Assembly: GCA_007693325.1 (NCBI GenBank)
Contig: REDW01000104.1
Coordinates: 23,530-87,529, forward strand
Source: Spirochaetaceae bacterium
Lineage (GTDB): Bacteria > Spirochaetota > Spirochaetia > DSM-27196 > PWMO01
Length of the DNA: 64,000 nt
Direction: 5' to 3'
Shown piece after piece: positions 9,878 through 18,609 of the stretch. A program made the position numbers and the translations under genes. The notes below the pieces were generated by a model. That model was given only the letters and a program-made list of their open reading frames with translations, was not told the DNA's origin and searched no databases. Position 1 is the stretch's first letter. Every line of letters starts with the position of its first letter.

Positions 9878-10312
9878 ATGATAATTGAAACCAAAGCTTA
9901 CGGACCGGTCGAGGTTGCCGAGAAGCAGCTGGTGCGCTTCCCTGACGGCCTCTACGGCTTTGAACAGCACACCGAGTTCGGTCTGCTGGACGCGCACAGT
10001 CCGCCGTTCTACTGGCTGCAGAGCACGCACGACCGCGAGGTTGCGTTTATCCTGGTCAATCCGTACCTGTTCCGTCCGGACTACGTGCTGGATATTGCCG
10101 CAGATGACCTGGAGGAGATCGGCTCGCCGGGTGAAGACGATATTCTGGTGTTCGCGATTCTCACTATCCCCGCCGAGGGCGAGGCTACCGCAAATCTGCA
10201 GGGGCCGCTGGTAATCAACCGCAGCCGGCGCATCGGCAAGCAGTCGATCTCACTCGATGCCCGATGGAAGACCAAACACTCCATCGTCTCAGAAATGACG
10301 AGGTCCGACTGA
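9878..10312 (+). CDS. fliW: Flagellar assembly factor FliW
   Basis: 144 residues, full family length. It has the N-terminal [20 protein letters not shown] block and the central [13 protein letters not shown] block, both typical of FliW. FliW binds free flagellin or CsrA. When flagellin is exported, FliW is released to inhibit CsrA, which frees flagellin mRNA for translation. The stop shares one base with the csrA start (TGATG), the usual fliW-csrA arrangement. It sits opposite the flaB genes it would help control. Confidence 0.95.
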   Translation: MIIETKAYGPVEVAEKQLVRFPDGLYGFEQHTEFGLLDAHSPPFYWLQSTHDREVAFILVNPYLFRPDYVLDIAADDLEEIGSPGEDDILVFAILTIPAEGEATANLQGPLVINRSRRIGKQSISLDARWKTKHSIVSEMTRSD

Positions 10313-10581
10313 TGCTGATTCTGGCACGAAAACTGAACGAGAGCATCGTGATCGCCGGTGATATAGAAGTATCGGTGATCGATATCCGCGGTGACCAGGT
10401 GAAGCTCGGGATCAACGCGCCGAGGCACGTCAAAGTATACCGACGCGAGGTCTACGAAGCAATTCAGGAAGAGAATCGCCAGGCGGCCGGTGCGCGCGCT
10501 ATCCCGCCGGAGCTGGATGCGCTCTTTGGAGCCCCGCGCGACGACAGCAAATCGTCTAGCGGCGGCGGCGAGGAGTCGTGA
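10312..10581 (+). CDS. csrA: Carbon storage regulator CsrA
   Basis: The start is the ATG at 10312, which overlaps the fliW stop; the tracked start at 10264 lies inside fliW. The 89-residue product begins [14 protein letters not shown] and has [18 protein letters not shown], the RNA-binding core of CsrA. The dimer binds GGA motifs in hairpin loops, usually over ribosome binding sites, and blocks translation. The 25-residue C-terminal tail beyond the core is longer than in short CsrA proteins and ends GGGEES. The likely targets are the flaB leaders described below. Its end overlaps the convergent tsaB by 26 nt. Confidence 0.95.
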   Translation: MLILARKLNESIVIAGDIEVSVIDIRGDQVKLGINAPRHVKVYRREVYEAIQEENRQAAGARAIPPELDALFGAPRDDSKSSSGGGEES

Positions 10582-11257
10582 CTCCTATCTCGGCATCGCT
10601 GACACGGACGTAGTGCGGTCCGTGAGACTCGGCGGCATACTCGCCGTGCGCAGCTTTCTGTTTCCCCAAGGCCAATAACCCGCCTGCCGCCGCGGCGCTG
10701 CAGTCGGGGTCGTGCACCAGGCGCGGCAGATCACCCAGCTCGGTGTGCAGCTGCGCCGCCGCCGGCCCCGCCAGCAGCAGCGGCTCTGCGGCGTCGGCGT
10801 GATCTCGCAGCAGTTGCCCGAGCGTTGCCGCGGAGACGTCGAGGTCGGCGGTCAACTTCTGCCCGGCGCGATAGATGGCCGCGTAGTAGCGCGACTTGCG
10901 CGCATCGATTGCCGCAGCCACGATTCCAGGCCACATTCGATACGGCCATGCCAGCGCATCGAGCGTTGATACCGTCACCAGCGGTGCGTCGGTTGCCGCC
11001 GAGAGCCCTTTGGCGGCGGCAATCCCGATACGCAGTCCGGTAAAGGATCCCGGCCCGTCGCAGCAGACCAGAAGGTCGATCTCGGCCGGCGTCAGGGAGG
11101 CCTGTTGCAGCAGCCAGTCCAGCGCCGGCATCATCGCCTGGTTGTGGTGTAGCCCCGCCTCGGCACGATAGAAGAAAGTCCCGCTCGTGGTGTTGGACTC
11201 GACGGCAACCGCCAGCGAGAGGAGCGGGGTAGCGGTGTCAATTGCTACAGTATTCAG
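10556..11257 (-). CDS. tsaB: tRNA t6A37 biosynthesis protein TsaB, CTG start
   Basis: The protein homology begins [17 protein letters not shown], and the tracked start at 11404 lies well inside tsaE in another frame. The only start near the homology boundary is the CTG at 11257. AGGAGG lies 7 nt upstream, and the CTG overlaps the tsaE stop as CTGA. The 233-residue product has the ASKHA-type opening and the [18 protein letters not shown] signature. TsaB pairs with TsaD and, via TsaE, makes N6-threonylcarbamoyladenosine at position 37 of ANN-decoding tRNAs. Placed at the end of the flagellar operon after tsaE. Confidence 0.9.
   Translation of the reverse strand: MNTVAIDTATPLLSLAVAVESNTTSGTFFYRAEAGLHHNQAMMPALDWLLQQASLTPAEIDLLVCCDGPGSFTGLRIGIAAAKGLSAATDAPLVTVSTLDALAWPYRMWPGIVAAAIDARKSRYYAAIYRAGQKLTADLDVSAATLGQLLRDHADAAEPLLLAGPAAAQLHTELGDLPRLVHDPDCSAAAAGGLLALGKQKAAHGEYAAESHGPHYVRVSDAEIGVTTPRRRR
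10571..10586. terminator. Short hairpin at the csrA/tsaB convergent stops
   Basis: AGGAGTC-GT-GACTCCT is a perfect short inverted repeat spanning both stop codons. It could be a weak bidirectional terminator; there is no T-tract. Confidence 0.3.
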
Positions 11258-11700
11258 CGGTCGGCCTCCTGCTGCCGGATGGTGATGGTGCGCATTCCGT
11301 CGGTCTCGATTGCGATGTCGACCCACAGGGTGCCGGCGGAGAACAGTTCCACGGCGCGCTCGGCCCATTCTACCACAACTACCGCCGACCCGGCGGCCAG
11401 CCACTCCTCCAGTCCCACGTCGCGCGCCTGGTCGCTGCCGTGCAGGCGGTAGAGATCGGCGTGAACCAGCGGTACGCGGCCGCTGTATTCAGCAATGATG
11501 GTGAAGGTGGCGCTGGTCAGCGGCTCAGAAACGTCGAGGGCGTCTGCCAGACCCTTGGCGAATACGGTCTTGCCGGCGCCCACCGGCCCGCGCAGCGCCA
11601 GCACCGCTCCCGGCTGCAGCTGACCGGCCAGCGCGGCGGCTATGCGCTGCGTGTCACCAGGAGAGCTTGAGCTGCGGATTGAGAGAACCGTGAGCTTCAG
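11254..11700 (-). CDS. tsaE: tRNA t6A37 biosynthesis ATPase TsaE, probable CTG start
   Basis: The tracked GTG start at 11604 sits only 6 residues before the P-loop and would remove the N-terminal strand and helix. In frame upstream, the sequence LKLTVLSIRSSS...QLQPGAV matches the normal TsaE N-terminus. An in-frame TGA lies a little further upstream, with no ATG, GTG or TTG in between. The first candidate is the CTG at 11700, which overlaps the preceding stop as CTGA and has AAGGA 8 nt upstream. The 148-residue product has GPVGAGKT (Walker A) and the HADLYRL and VEWAE motifs of TsaE. It is the ATPase of the t6A complex. Confidence 0.85.
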   Translation of the reverse strand: MKLTVLSIRSSSSPGDTQRIAAALAGQLQPGAVLALRGPVGAGKTVFAKGLADALDVSEPLTSATFTIIAEYSGRVPLVHADLYRLHGSDQARDVGLEEWLAAGSAVVVVEWAERAVELFSAGTLWVDIAIETDGMRTITIRQQEADR

Positions 11701-12005
11701 GGGAGCATTCCTTGCACATCCATCTGCAAAATGTGTTCACCTAATGCGCGCTTAGCCGGAAGCACAGGGTAGTCGAGTGGACCCTGAATGTCCACGGCTA
11801 CCTCGGGTTTCCCGGTGGCGGTCTGCTCAATGGTAAAGCGCAGCGCTACCGACTGTGTTCCTGCAGCGGCAACGTGCTGCACAACCGCGGTTGCGTTGTA
11901 GCTGCGGCGGTAGAGTATCGGCGAGTCGTGACGGACGATATCGGTCAGTTCGATGACGGTCACCCGCGCTGCTCCAGCCTCAGCGATACGAATCGCGGCC
12001 GGCAT
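11697..12005 (-). CDS. Small uncharacterised protein of the flagellar/tsa cluster
   Basis: 102 residues, no signal peptide and no membrane helix. It is predicted to be a beta-rich domain with alternating hydrophobics (VTVIELTDIV, VALRFTIEQ, PEVAVDIQGPL). I do not recognise the family. The start at 12005 overlaps the pilZ gene by 26 nt, and the stop overlaps the tsaE start, so it is coupled on both sides. Shorter starts are possible. Its conservation should be tested in other spirochaetes, where pilZ and tsaE often neighbour fliD. Confidence 0.65.
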   Translation of the reverse strand: MPAAIRIAEAGAARVTVIELTDIVRHDSPILYRRSYNATAVVQHVAAAGTQSVALRFTIEQTATGKPEVAVDIQGPLDYPVLPAKRALGEHILQMDVQGMLP

Positions 12006-13074
12006 CCACGCCGTAGACGTACGACTGAATGCGATTAAGATTGGCGCGCGATACTCTGGTGAACATTACGTGCATGATACCGAAACGACCGGGTACACGG
12101 TCGATGCTGCGGACTTTGCCGAAGACCGCCAGCCGGTCGCGGTCTTCGGTTTCAAACTCGATTTTCAACAGCGTACCACCGGCCAGTGGAGATGCCGAGC
12201 GGATGCTGCAGCCGCCGGCCGAGATTTCTTCAACCTGGCCGACGCTGCGGCGATACTTGTTGACCACAGCCTGTTTCCTGGCTTTGCGTCCGGTACCCAC
12301 GGTGACAACATCGATCGGCCAGAACATCGCCGGGCGGTCGAATTCGCGACGTGGAAAACGCCGCTTCTGCGTCTGATCCACCTTGTCGCTGTGTGCCAGT
12401 AGCAGGCTGGAACCGCTGCGCGAGCGCGTGATGCCGGCCACCTTGGTCTTGACGCGGAACAGCTTGCCGTCTTCATCGAGGGTGAACGTCACCATCACCG
12501 AGGTGCCGCGATCCAGTAACACATCGCGGCCGCGGTTGTCGTACGGTACCTGGATTGCAAACGTGCTCTTTGTGTTGGATTTGATCGTGGAGTCGAGCCA
12601 GGTCTGGCCATCAGTACTGAGCCGGATCTCGCGGCCCACGTGCAGCTGGCGGGTGGAACTGATCGAACTGCGGCTGCCCTGCGCCAGCGAAACCCGCTGC
12701 TTTACCTGAAATACCAGCGCCTTGCGAGCTTCTTTCTCGGCGTCGCTGATAGAGGATACCTCGATCCGCCGTACCATCCGACGTACCGCAGTGGTAAGAA
12801 ATTCCGGATCGCTCAGCAGGCGCATCGGATTCTGCAGGCGCAGCGTTCGTACCATCTCGTAGAGTACCTGCACGTGAGCGCGCTCCAGACCCATCCGCCG
12901 CGCGGTTCTGCGCAGGCCGTGCACCTGCTTGTGCCCGGATGATCGGCGTCCGCTCAAGACCGAAGCAATCACAATAGCAACAACGATTGCGGCAAAAACT
13001 GCGATAGCGATCCGGTTGGTGGTAGGGTCCGGCGCGGTGAAAAAGGTAAACGGCGCTGTCTGCAAAAGGATCAT
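11980..13074 (-). CDS. Membrane-anchored PilZ-domain protein
   Basis: 364 residues. One N-terminal membrane helix (about 20-40, IAIAVFAAIVVAIVIASVL) is followed by a basic helical region and a C-terminal PilZ-like domain (about 225-340). That domain has KRRFPRREFDRPAMF for the RxxxR part and EISAGGCSIRS for the D/NxSxxG part. PilZ domains bind cyclic di-GMP. The position four genes after flaB and two after fliD suggests a role in flagellar or motility control. Overlaps the next gene; 3 nt after the preceding one. Confidence 0.85.
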   Translation of the reverse strand: MILLQTAPFTFFTAPDPTTNRIAIAVFAAIVVAIVIASVLSGRRSSGHKQVHGLRRTARRMGLERAHVQVLYEMVRTLRLQNPMRLLSDPEFLTTAVRRMVRRIEVSSISDAEKEARKALVFQVKQRVSLAQGSRSSISSTRQLHVGREIRLSTDGQTWLDSTIKSNTKSTFAIQVPYDNRGRDVLLDRGTSVMVTFTLDEDGKLFRVKTKVAGITRSRSGSSLLLAHSDKVDQTQKRRFPRREFDRPAMFWPIDVVTVGTGRKARKQAVVNKYRRSVGQVEEISAGGCSIRSASPLAGGTLLKIEFETEDRDRLAVFGKVRSIDRVPGRFGIMHVMFTRVSRANLNRIQSYVYGVDAGRDSYR

Positions 13075-13077
13075 CGC

Positions 13078-13992
13078 TTACTCCTGAGATTGGGGGCCTT
13101 CTGCGGAGGGAATCACCGAGATCAGCTCTTCAACCCTGGGTGCAATCTCGTACTCCAGCAGGTCGCCGATCAGGACCGAATCCTGTGCATCAAAGGCCTG
13201 CACCAGCTCGAGCAGAGTGTTGTTCAGCGCAGCGGTAATTGTACCGAGATCTGCGCTCTGCGCCAGGCGGTCATGGAAACGCTGGTCCCGGCGCGCCAGG
13301 TGCGGCAGAATGCGCAGCAGCTTCTCCACCAGTTCGCTGAATCGCACAACGTTGGCCATAGCTTCCTGGTCCTTGCCGGTCTGTAGCAGGACAGACACTT
13401 CACGTACTTCGTTGAGCATCCCCGAGATCAAGCCGGCAGTCAATGCCGCCTCGCGCGCCGGGTAGCGGATCTCACTGACCCGCTGTTCGATCAGCGCAAT
13501 CAGCGCACCCAGCCGCTCGCGCAGCGCCGCCACACCGTCGGGAGGTGATATCATCTGCTCTGCGCTGCCGGTGACTTCAAATACGCTTTGCAGCGTCGAC
13601 TCGGGAAGTTCGGGAAAAATCAGCTCGATGTGTTCCTGCAGGTGACGCGCCAGGTCCTCCTGCTGCGCCACAAGGCTCTGGATGCCGTGATGATCATTGA
13701 ACTGCAGCGCGGTATCCCAGGCGCGCAGGAACTGCAGAACCAGTTCCAGATGCTCGAGGATCAGCTGCCACTGCGGCTGGGTCTCGACGCGGATTTCGGC
13801 TATTGAATCAAGCGCGCGCTGACTCCAGTCCGGAGGCTGGTCCAGCGCGTGCTGTTCCCCGTCAACGGTGAGCGTTGTGACCGCGCCGCCGTTAGCAACC
13901 ACCCAGTTGTTGACTGCGGCAACTACGTCTGCCAGTGTGCGTTCGTTTTCCAGGGTTACATCGATCTGCTGGCCATCTACAAGAATTCGCAA
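13078..13992 (-). CDS. Uncharacterised flagellar-cluster protein, TTG start
   Basis: I choose TTG at 13992 because GGGAGGT lies 6 nt upstream and the product then opens as LRILVDGQQIDVTLENERTL, a small beta-grasp-like domain of about 70 residues. The tracked GTG/ATG at 14037 has no such site. The remaining 230 residues are helical, with several coiled-coil-like stretches, no signal and no membrane helix. It lies between fliD and pilZ in one operon. No function is recognised; a filament-cap partner, chaperone or regulator are all possible. Confidence 0.75.
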   Translation of the reverse strand: MRILVDGQQIDVTLENERTLADVVAAVNNWVVANGGAVTTLTVDGEQHALDQPPDWSQRALDSIAEIRVETQPQWQLILEHLELVLQFLRAWDTALQFNDHHGIQSLVAQQEDLARHLQEHIELIFPELPESTLQSVFEVTGSAEQMISPPDGVAALRERLGALIALIEQRVSEIRYPAREAALTAGLISGMLNEVREVSVLLQTGKDQEAMANVVRFSELVEKLLRILPHLARRDQRFHDRLAQSADLGTITAALNNTLLELVQAFDAQDSVLIGDLLEYEIAPRVEELISVIPSAEGPQSQE

Positions 13993-14070
13993 AGGTCTAC
14001 CTCCCTTACAGTATCGGTCATTCGGCTGAAGAGGCAAACCGGAATTTCAGCGCTTTGCGGCCGGCGGTGA

Positions 14071-16095
14071 TTAACGTTGCTGTTGTGGCCGCAGGGCGTC
14101 GAGCGACTGCTGGTTGTCTTCCAGCATCTGCATTGCGCCTTCCATGCGGCCGAACTCGACGCGCAGCTGCTGCTCGCGACGGTCCAGCCGGCGGTTGTAC
14201 GTGTCGATATCGGATTCTGTCCGCTCCACGCGCGCATCCAGGCCCTGCCTGCGCATCGCAAAGACCCCGCCGGATTGCACGTAGGGATTGAGATTGCGCT
14301 CCACCTGGTAGGCTACTCCGGAGTCCACCGCAAAGTCACCGTCGGTGTCGTAGCCAAACAGATCACGCACCGCCTGCAGGTCGTTGCGGATTGCAGCGTC
14401 GAGTTGGTTCTCGTCGATCTCGAGGTAGCCACGCATGCGTGAGGCGTCCATGCTGCCGGAGAAGCCGGAAACGTTGGTAGACACACCGATCTGGGCCAAC
14501 AGGCTCAACTGGGAGCCGGCGCGCGTCTCGTACGGGTTCATAATCAGCGTCTGCATGCGCGAGCGCAGCTGGTTGAGGGTTGAATCGCCCTGCAGCGCGC
14601 CCAGGCGTGCCTGCGCCTGCTCGCGTTCTTCATCGGTGAAGTAGCCGATCTCTTCTATCACTGCCGGATTAGTGCGGGTGAGGATGTTGATGTCGCGGAT
14701 CAGCTGATTGTAGTGGCCGGCAAAGCGGATTATGCTGTCTTTGATTGTCTCACGATCGGGTTCAACCGCCAGTGAGACCGGTTGAGTGCTGGCCTGGTGC
14801 AGGTTGAGCGTGGTGCCGGCAATGACGTCATCGATGGTGTTGCTGTCGCGCACGATCTCAACCCCGTCAACCAGAATAATGCTGTCAGAGGCTACTTCAA
14901 CCGCGTTCAGCGGCTCAAAATCATCGCGGGCGTCGGGATCAAAGACGCGTACGTTGCGAATTTCCAGGTCACGGTGGCTGTTGCGATTGCGGATGCCTAA
15001 CGCGTCGATCTGATCAACATAATCCGACAGCGGAATACGCACGGTCTGGAACTCCGCAGTATCACGCAGCTCGGGCAGCGGCACCGACGCAGTTCCTTCG
15101 CGGGCAAACAGAAAACGCATATCATCGACGATCTGCGGCGGCTCGGGCTCCTCCAGGTCCGGTAGTAACGCCCGCGAGCGAGCACCTTCAACAGTGATGT
15201 CCTGCAGCGATGCGTCGGGACCTTCGGGAACCTGCGGTCCCGGCGGGGGTGGGGCGGGCTCGAGAGCTTCGGGGCTGCGGTCGGTGACCCGTACCTCAAA
15301 CTCCAGCATGACGTTGCCGTGAACTTCAAACGCGGGCCGTACCGGAAGCGAGAGCTCACCGCCGGGGCGTACCGTGAGGGTGCCTTCGGATACCTGGACC
15401 GCCTGCCGATCCAGCGGCTGAGTCCAGCGCGTCAGAGTCTGATCGCTGATGGCAACAGCGCGCTGGGCGTCCCGGCCGGGCTCGATAATGCCGGCTGAGA
15501 GTGCGAAGTCGGCGGCGTCATCGGTGAAAGAGAGACGCTGCTCGGCGCCGGTGCGTTGTGCTTCAAAGGTGATCACCGAGGTGTCGCGGGTGTTGTCCAC
15601 CACGCGCGAGCGCACCAGTTCGCCGGCGTTGCGATTTACCGCATCGGAAAACTCGCGCAGCGAACCACCGCGAAAATTAAACGTTATCTCGTCTTCACCG
15701 ACGCGAAATCCGTAGCTACCCGCCTCGACGTCGGTTTCGCGGTCCAGGCTGCGTGAAAGGAAGTGATCGCGCCCGGCAAGTTGACGTACCTCTATCCGGC
15801 TGGTCATCTCCTGGGACTGTCGGGTAGCCTCAGCGGTCAGTACCGCGTCATTTGAGGATCTGGCGATGCGTGAGTTAAATGGACTCTGGAAGCCGTACAA
15901 GGCGCGTGCGCTATCGCGCAGCTCGGCGGTAGCACGACTGACATCATTCCAGATGACACGTTGGTCCTGGAAGCGCTCAACACGCTCCTCCATGCGAGTA
16001 ACCGGGATGCGTTCGACCTTCATCAGGTCGTCTATCATCTCGCGGGTGTTGAACCGGCCTCCACCGGAGATGCCGGGAATGCTGATATCAGACAA
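14071..16095 (-). CDS. fliD: Flagellar filament cap protein FliD (HAP2)
   Basis: 674 residues, long for FliD but in the spirochaete range. The N-terminus has the FliD_N pattern ISIPGISGGGRFNTREMIDDLMKVERIPVTRME. The C-terminus has a coiled coil (about 620-670) typical of FliD_C, and the preceding block has LTRTNPAVIEEIGYF. FliD caps the filament tip and helps flagellin fold in. It follows flaG by 21 nt and precedes a protein of unknown role. Residues 260-340 carry a proline-rich linker (EPAPPPPGP). Confidence 0.95.
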   Translation of the reverse strand: MSDISIPGISGGGRFNTREMIDDLMKVERIPVTRMEERVERFQDQRVIWNDVSRATAELRDSARALYGFQSPFNSRIARSSNDAVLTAEATRQSQEMTSRIEVRQLAGRDHFLSRSLDRETDVEAGSYGFRVGEDEITFNFRGGSLREFSDAVNRNAGELVRSRVVDNTRDTSVITFEAQRTGAEQRLSFTDDAADFALSAGIIEPGRDAQRAVAISDQTLTRWTQPLDRQAVQVSEGTLTVRPGGELSLPVRPAFEVHGNVMLEFEVRVTDRSPEALEPAPPPPGPQVPEGPDASLQDITVEGARSRALLPDLEEPEPPQIVDDMRFLFAREGTASVPLPELRDTAEFQTVRIPLSDYVDQIDALGIRNRNSHRDLEIRNVRVFDPDARDDFEPLNAVEVASDSIILVDGVEIVRDSNTIDDVIAGTTLNLHQASTQPVSLAVEPDRETIKDSIIRFAGHYNQLIRDINILTRTNPAVIEEIGYFTDEEREQAQARLGALQGDSTLNQLRSRMQTLIMNPYETRAGSQLSLLAQIGVSTNVSGFSGSMDASRMRGYLEIDENQLDAAIRNDLQAVRDLFGYDTDGDFAVDSGVAYQVERNLNPYVQSGGVFAMRRQGLDARVERTESDIDTYNRRLDRREQQLRVEFGRMEGAMQMLEDNQQSLDALRPQQQR

Positions 16096-16116
16096 GGCGT
16101 CCTCTCCCTCGAGGCG

Positions 16117-16473
16117 CTATATCTGTTCGTCTACAAACAGCCCTATCGCCTCGCGGATGCGTGAATGTACCCGCTGCAGTTCAGCAGGCGGGATCTCCTT
16201 AATCACTCTATCGGTTGTTTTGTCGATGACTTTCACGACCACCTGATCAAGATCCCGATTTACCGTGAATTGCAGTCTCCGATCAAAGATCTGCGAGACA
16301 ACCTCGAGCTCTGCCACTACGGTAGTGAGTTCCGCTGGCTGGTTTGACGCGGCCGCTGCCTGATTAACCGACGTAGGGGCGCTGTTCACCGCCCGGGTCA
16401 ACGCCCGCCGCGGCATCACAAAGTCTTCGGCCTTGTGGACTTCCCCAAGAACCTTGTTGACCTCCATGGACAT
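16117..16473 (-). CDS. flaG: FlaG family protein
   Basis: The start is the ATG at 16473 with GGAGG 7 nt upstream; the tracked start at 16680 lies in the flaB gene. The 118-residue product has an unstructured N-terminus and a C-terminal FlaG domain with LQFTVNRDLDQVVVKVIDKTTDRVIKEIPP. FlaG proteins are linked to control of flagellar filament length, but their mechanism is not settled. It precedes fliD, as in many bacteria. Confidence 0.92.
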   Translation of the reverse strand: MSMEVNKVLGEVHKAEDFVMPRRALTRAVNSAPTSVNQAAAASNQPAELTTVVAELEVVSQIFDRRLQFTVNRDLDQVVVKVIDKTTDRVIKEIPPAELQRVHSRIREAIGLFVDEQI

Positions 16474-16497
16474 ATTCTTACCTCCGTGTAAGAAGAG

Positions 16498-16527
16498 GGT
16501 GACCGGGAGCGCGCTTCCCTGGTCACC
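16498..16527 (-). terminator. Long hairpin between flaB and flaG
   Basis: GGTGACC-GGGA on one arm and TCCC-GGTCACC on the other form an 11-bp stem with one bulged base and a GC-rich loop. It ends 25 nt before the flaG start. On the minus strand it is followed by CTCTTCTTA, a weak pyrimidine tract. It may be a partial terminator that lowers flaG-fliD expression relative to flagellin, or an RNA-processing barrier. Confidence 0.5.
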
Positions 16528-16588
16528 GCCCAAGAATTCAGTTTGCAGGAAAGATGACGTCCAGAAATCTCTCCCGCTGTCAACGTGG

Positions 16589-17452
16589 TTAGCCGAGCAA
16601 CTGCAGTACAGCCTGGGGCTGCACGTTGGCCTGCGCCAGCATTGCCGTGTTCGACTGAACCAGAATCTGGTTGCGCACAAAGTTCACGACCTCGGACGCC
16701 ATATCGACATCGCGGATCAGTGATTCTGCGGCCTGCAGGTTTTCCGAAGCGATTGCAACGCCTTCGCGCGCCAGTTCGAAACGGTTCTGATACGCTCCCA
16801 GGTCCGCCCGTTGGCGGGAAACCTGTGTCAGCGCAGAATCGACAATTCCGATTGCCTGGTTTGCCACATCCGGCGTGGAAATCGACAGAGTGCCTTCGGC
16901 ACCTTGTGCACCCATCAGCCCGAGCGCCTGAGCCGTCATGGTTCCGACATAAGCAACCTCCGACTGGTCCATGTTGGCCCCAATCTGGAAGGTGATGCCG
17001 GCTGCTCCGTTGGCCACTTCAGCGTCACGTGCGAACGCCCCGGTCAGCATGTTCATGTTATTGAACTGTGCGTGTGAGGCAATTCGGTTGACCTCGGCTA
17101 CGAGCTGGGAAACCTCGACCTGGATCTGCATGCGGTCTTCGGCGGTATAGATACCGTGCGCCGACTGTACCGCGAGTTCTCGTATGCGGTGCAGAATGTC
17201 CTGGGTTTCCTGCAGATACCCTTCAGTCGTCTGAATGAACGAGACGGCGTTCTGGATATTGCGCTCGGCCTGGTTGAGGCCGCGAATCTGACTGCGCATC
17301 TTCTCGGAAACTGCGAGGCCTGAGGCGTCGTCTCCTGCACGGTTGATTCTCATTCCCGACGAGAGTTTTTCGATGTTCGATTGAACCGCTCCGCCGCGAA
17401 AATTGAGCGTCCGTGAGGCAAACGCAGCACTCGTGTTGTGGTTAATAATCAT
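16589..17452 (-). CDS. flaB: Flagellin FlaB-type core filament protein (second copy)
   Basis: 287 residues, the FlaB size of spirochaetes. It has the conserved [16 protein letters not shown] start, the [29 protein letters not shown]0/D1 block, and the C-terminal [16 protein letters not shown] helix. It lacks a D2/D3 domain, as expected for a periplasmic filament. It differs from its neighbour mainly at residues 150-200. [10 protein letters not shown] ends 4 nt before the ATG. The 254-nt spacer to the upstream flaB holds no convincing promoter, so it may depend on read-through. Confidence 0.96.
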   Translation of the reverse strand: MIINHNTSAAFASRTLNFRGGAVQSNIEKLSSGMRINRAGDDASGLAVSEKMRSQIRGLNQAERNIQNAVSFIQTTEGYLQETQDILHRIRELAVQSAHGIYTAEDRMQIQVEVSQLVAEVNRIASHAQFNNMNMLTGAFARDAEVANGAAGITFQIGANMDQSEVAYVGTMTAQALGLMGAQGAEGTLSISTPDVANQAIGIVDSALTQVSRQRADLGAYQNRFELAREGVAIASENLQAAESLIRDVDMASEVVNFVRNQILVQSNTAMLAQANVQPQAVLQLLG

Positions 17453-17476
17453 AGGCCCTCCTTGCGTGTTCTATTC

Positions 17477-17499
17477 CCGGGGCCTTCCGTGGCCCCCGG
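17477..17499 (-). promoter_or_regulatory. Leader hairpin with ACGGAA loop before flaB copy 2 (CsrA-type site)
   Basis: On the minus strand CCGGGGGCC-ACGGAA-GGCCCCGG forms a GC-rich stem (one bulged G) with GGA in the loop. It sits about 16 nt upstream of an SD that also contains GGA (AAGGAGGG). Two GGA sites, one in a hairpin loop and one at the SD, are what CsrA uses on Bacillus hag mRNA. Confidence 0.55.
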
Positions 17500-17706
17500 T
17501 CCCGGTCAAGGGCGCAGTGCAGCGGCCGGTGAGCGCGCCACCCGCCACTGGTACACCATCAACAGAGAGGCTTTCCCGGCATGCGTCATGTCGGGCGGCC
17601 CCACTGCTGCTGACCAGTTTTGATCAGCAAGGAGGTTGAATGTCAAAGAACAGAGTGACGGTGAGGCAACCGCAGTAGCCACCCCACCATCATCAATAAT
17701 AGCGCG

Positions 17707-18564
17707 CTATCCGAGCAATTGCAAGACTGTCTGAGTCTGCATATTTGCCTGGGCCAGCATAGCGGTTCCCGACTGCACCAGGATCTGGTTGCGCACAAAG
17801 TCCACGACTTCGGCGGCCATGTCCACGTCGCGAATCAGCGACTCGGCGGCCTGCAGGTTCTCTGCAGCGATGTCGATGCCTTCAACCGCCAGCTCCATGC
17901 GGTTCTGGTACGCGCCGAGGTCTGCGCGCTGCTGGTTGACGCGCATCAGAGCGCCATCTACTACCCCTATCACCTGGTTGGCGAGTTCGGGGGTCTCCAG
18001 TGTGATAATCTCCTGCGCAGCGTCACGGATGCCCAGCGACTGTGCGGTCATGGTGCCGATGTAGACTCGCATGTTCTGGTCCATGTTGGCGCCGATGTGG
18101 AAGTACATGCTGGCGGTGACCACGTTTTCGCCGGTGTCGCGTGCAAAGCGACCGGTCAGCATGTTCATGTTGTTGAACTGAGCGTGAGACGCAATCCGGT
18201 CTACCTCTGCTACCAGCTGCGAAATCTCGACCTGGATCTGCATGCGGTCCTCGGACGAGTAGATGCCGTTGGCAGCCTGTACCGAGAGTTCGCGGATGCG
18301 TTGCAGGATGTCCTGGGTCTCTTGCAGGTAGCCTTCAGTAGCCTGGATGAACGAAATGCCGTTGGACGCGTTGCGCGAGGCCTGGTTGAGTCCGCGAATC
18401 TGCGAGCGCATCTTCTCGGATACGGCCAAGCCGGATGCATCGTCGCCGGCGCGGTTGATACGCATGCCTGACGACAGTTTCTCGATGTTCCCCTGAACCC
18501 GTCGGTCTACCAGACCGGTGGTTCGCTGCGCAAACATTGCGCTCATGTTGTGATTGATAATCAT
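17707..18564 (-). CDS. flaB: Flagellin FlaB-type core filament protein (first copy)
   Basis: 285 residues; opens [20 protein letters not shown] and ends [18 protein letters not shown]. It shares the [20 protein letters not shown] block with the downstream copy, and the two are clearly paralogues. It forms the core of the periplasmic filament, covered by FlaA proteins encoded at 27.9-29.4 kb. SD CACGGAGGA is 9 nt before the ATG. It has a sigma28-like promoter about 265 nt upstream and a hairpin leader, described separately. Confidence 0.96.
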   Translation of the reverse strand: MIINHNMSAMFAQRTTGLVDRRVQGNIEKLSSGMRINRAGDDASGLAVSEKMRSQIRGLNQASRNASNGISFIQATEGYLQETQDILQRIRELSVQAANGIYSSEDRMQIQVEISQLVAEVDRIASHAQFNNMNMLTGRFARDTGENVVTASMYFHIGANMDQNMRVYIGTMTAQSLGIRDAAQEIITLETPELANQVIGVVDGALMRVNQQRADLGAYQNRMELAVEGIDIAAENLQAAESLIRDVDMAAEVVDFVRNQILVQSGTAMLAQANMQTQTVLQLLG

Positions 18565-18590
18565 GTGGTTTTTCCTCCGTGAAAAATTCG

Positions 18591-18609
18591 CCTCGACTCC
18601 CTGTCGAGG
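18591..18609 (-). promoter_or_regulatory. Leader hairpin with AGGGA loop before flaB copy 1 (CsrA-type site)
   Basis: On the minus strand CCTCGAC-AGGGA-GTCGAGG is a perfect 7-bp stem. Across the loop it reads ACAGGGAGT, a match to the ACARGGA core of the CsrA consensus. The SD 12 nt downstream (CACGGAGGA) holds a second GGA. With fliW-csrA encoded 8 kb away, this is a strong candidate CsrA operator. Confidence 0.65.

Noticed and set aside
17641-17706. Possible promoter for the second flaB (TTGACA with TCAAAA 17 nt on)
   Set aside because: The -10 matches only 3 of 6 and no sigma28 boxes are near; not strong enough to report.
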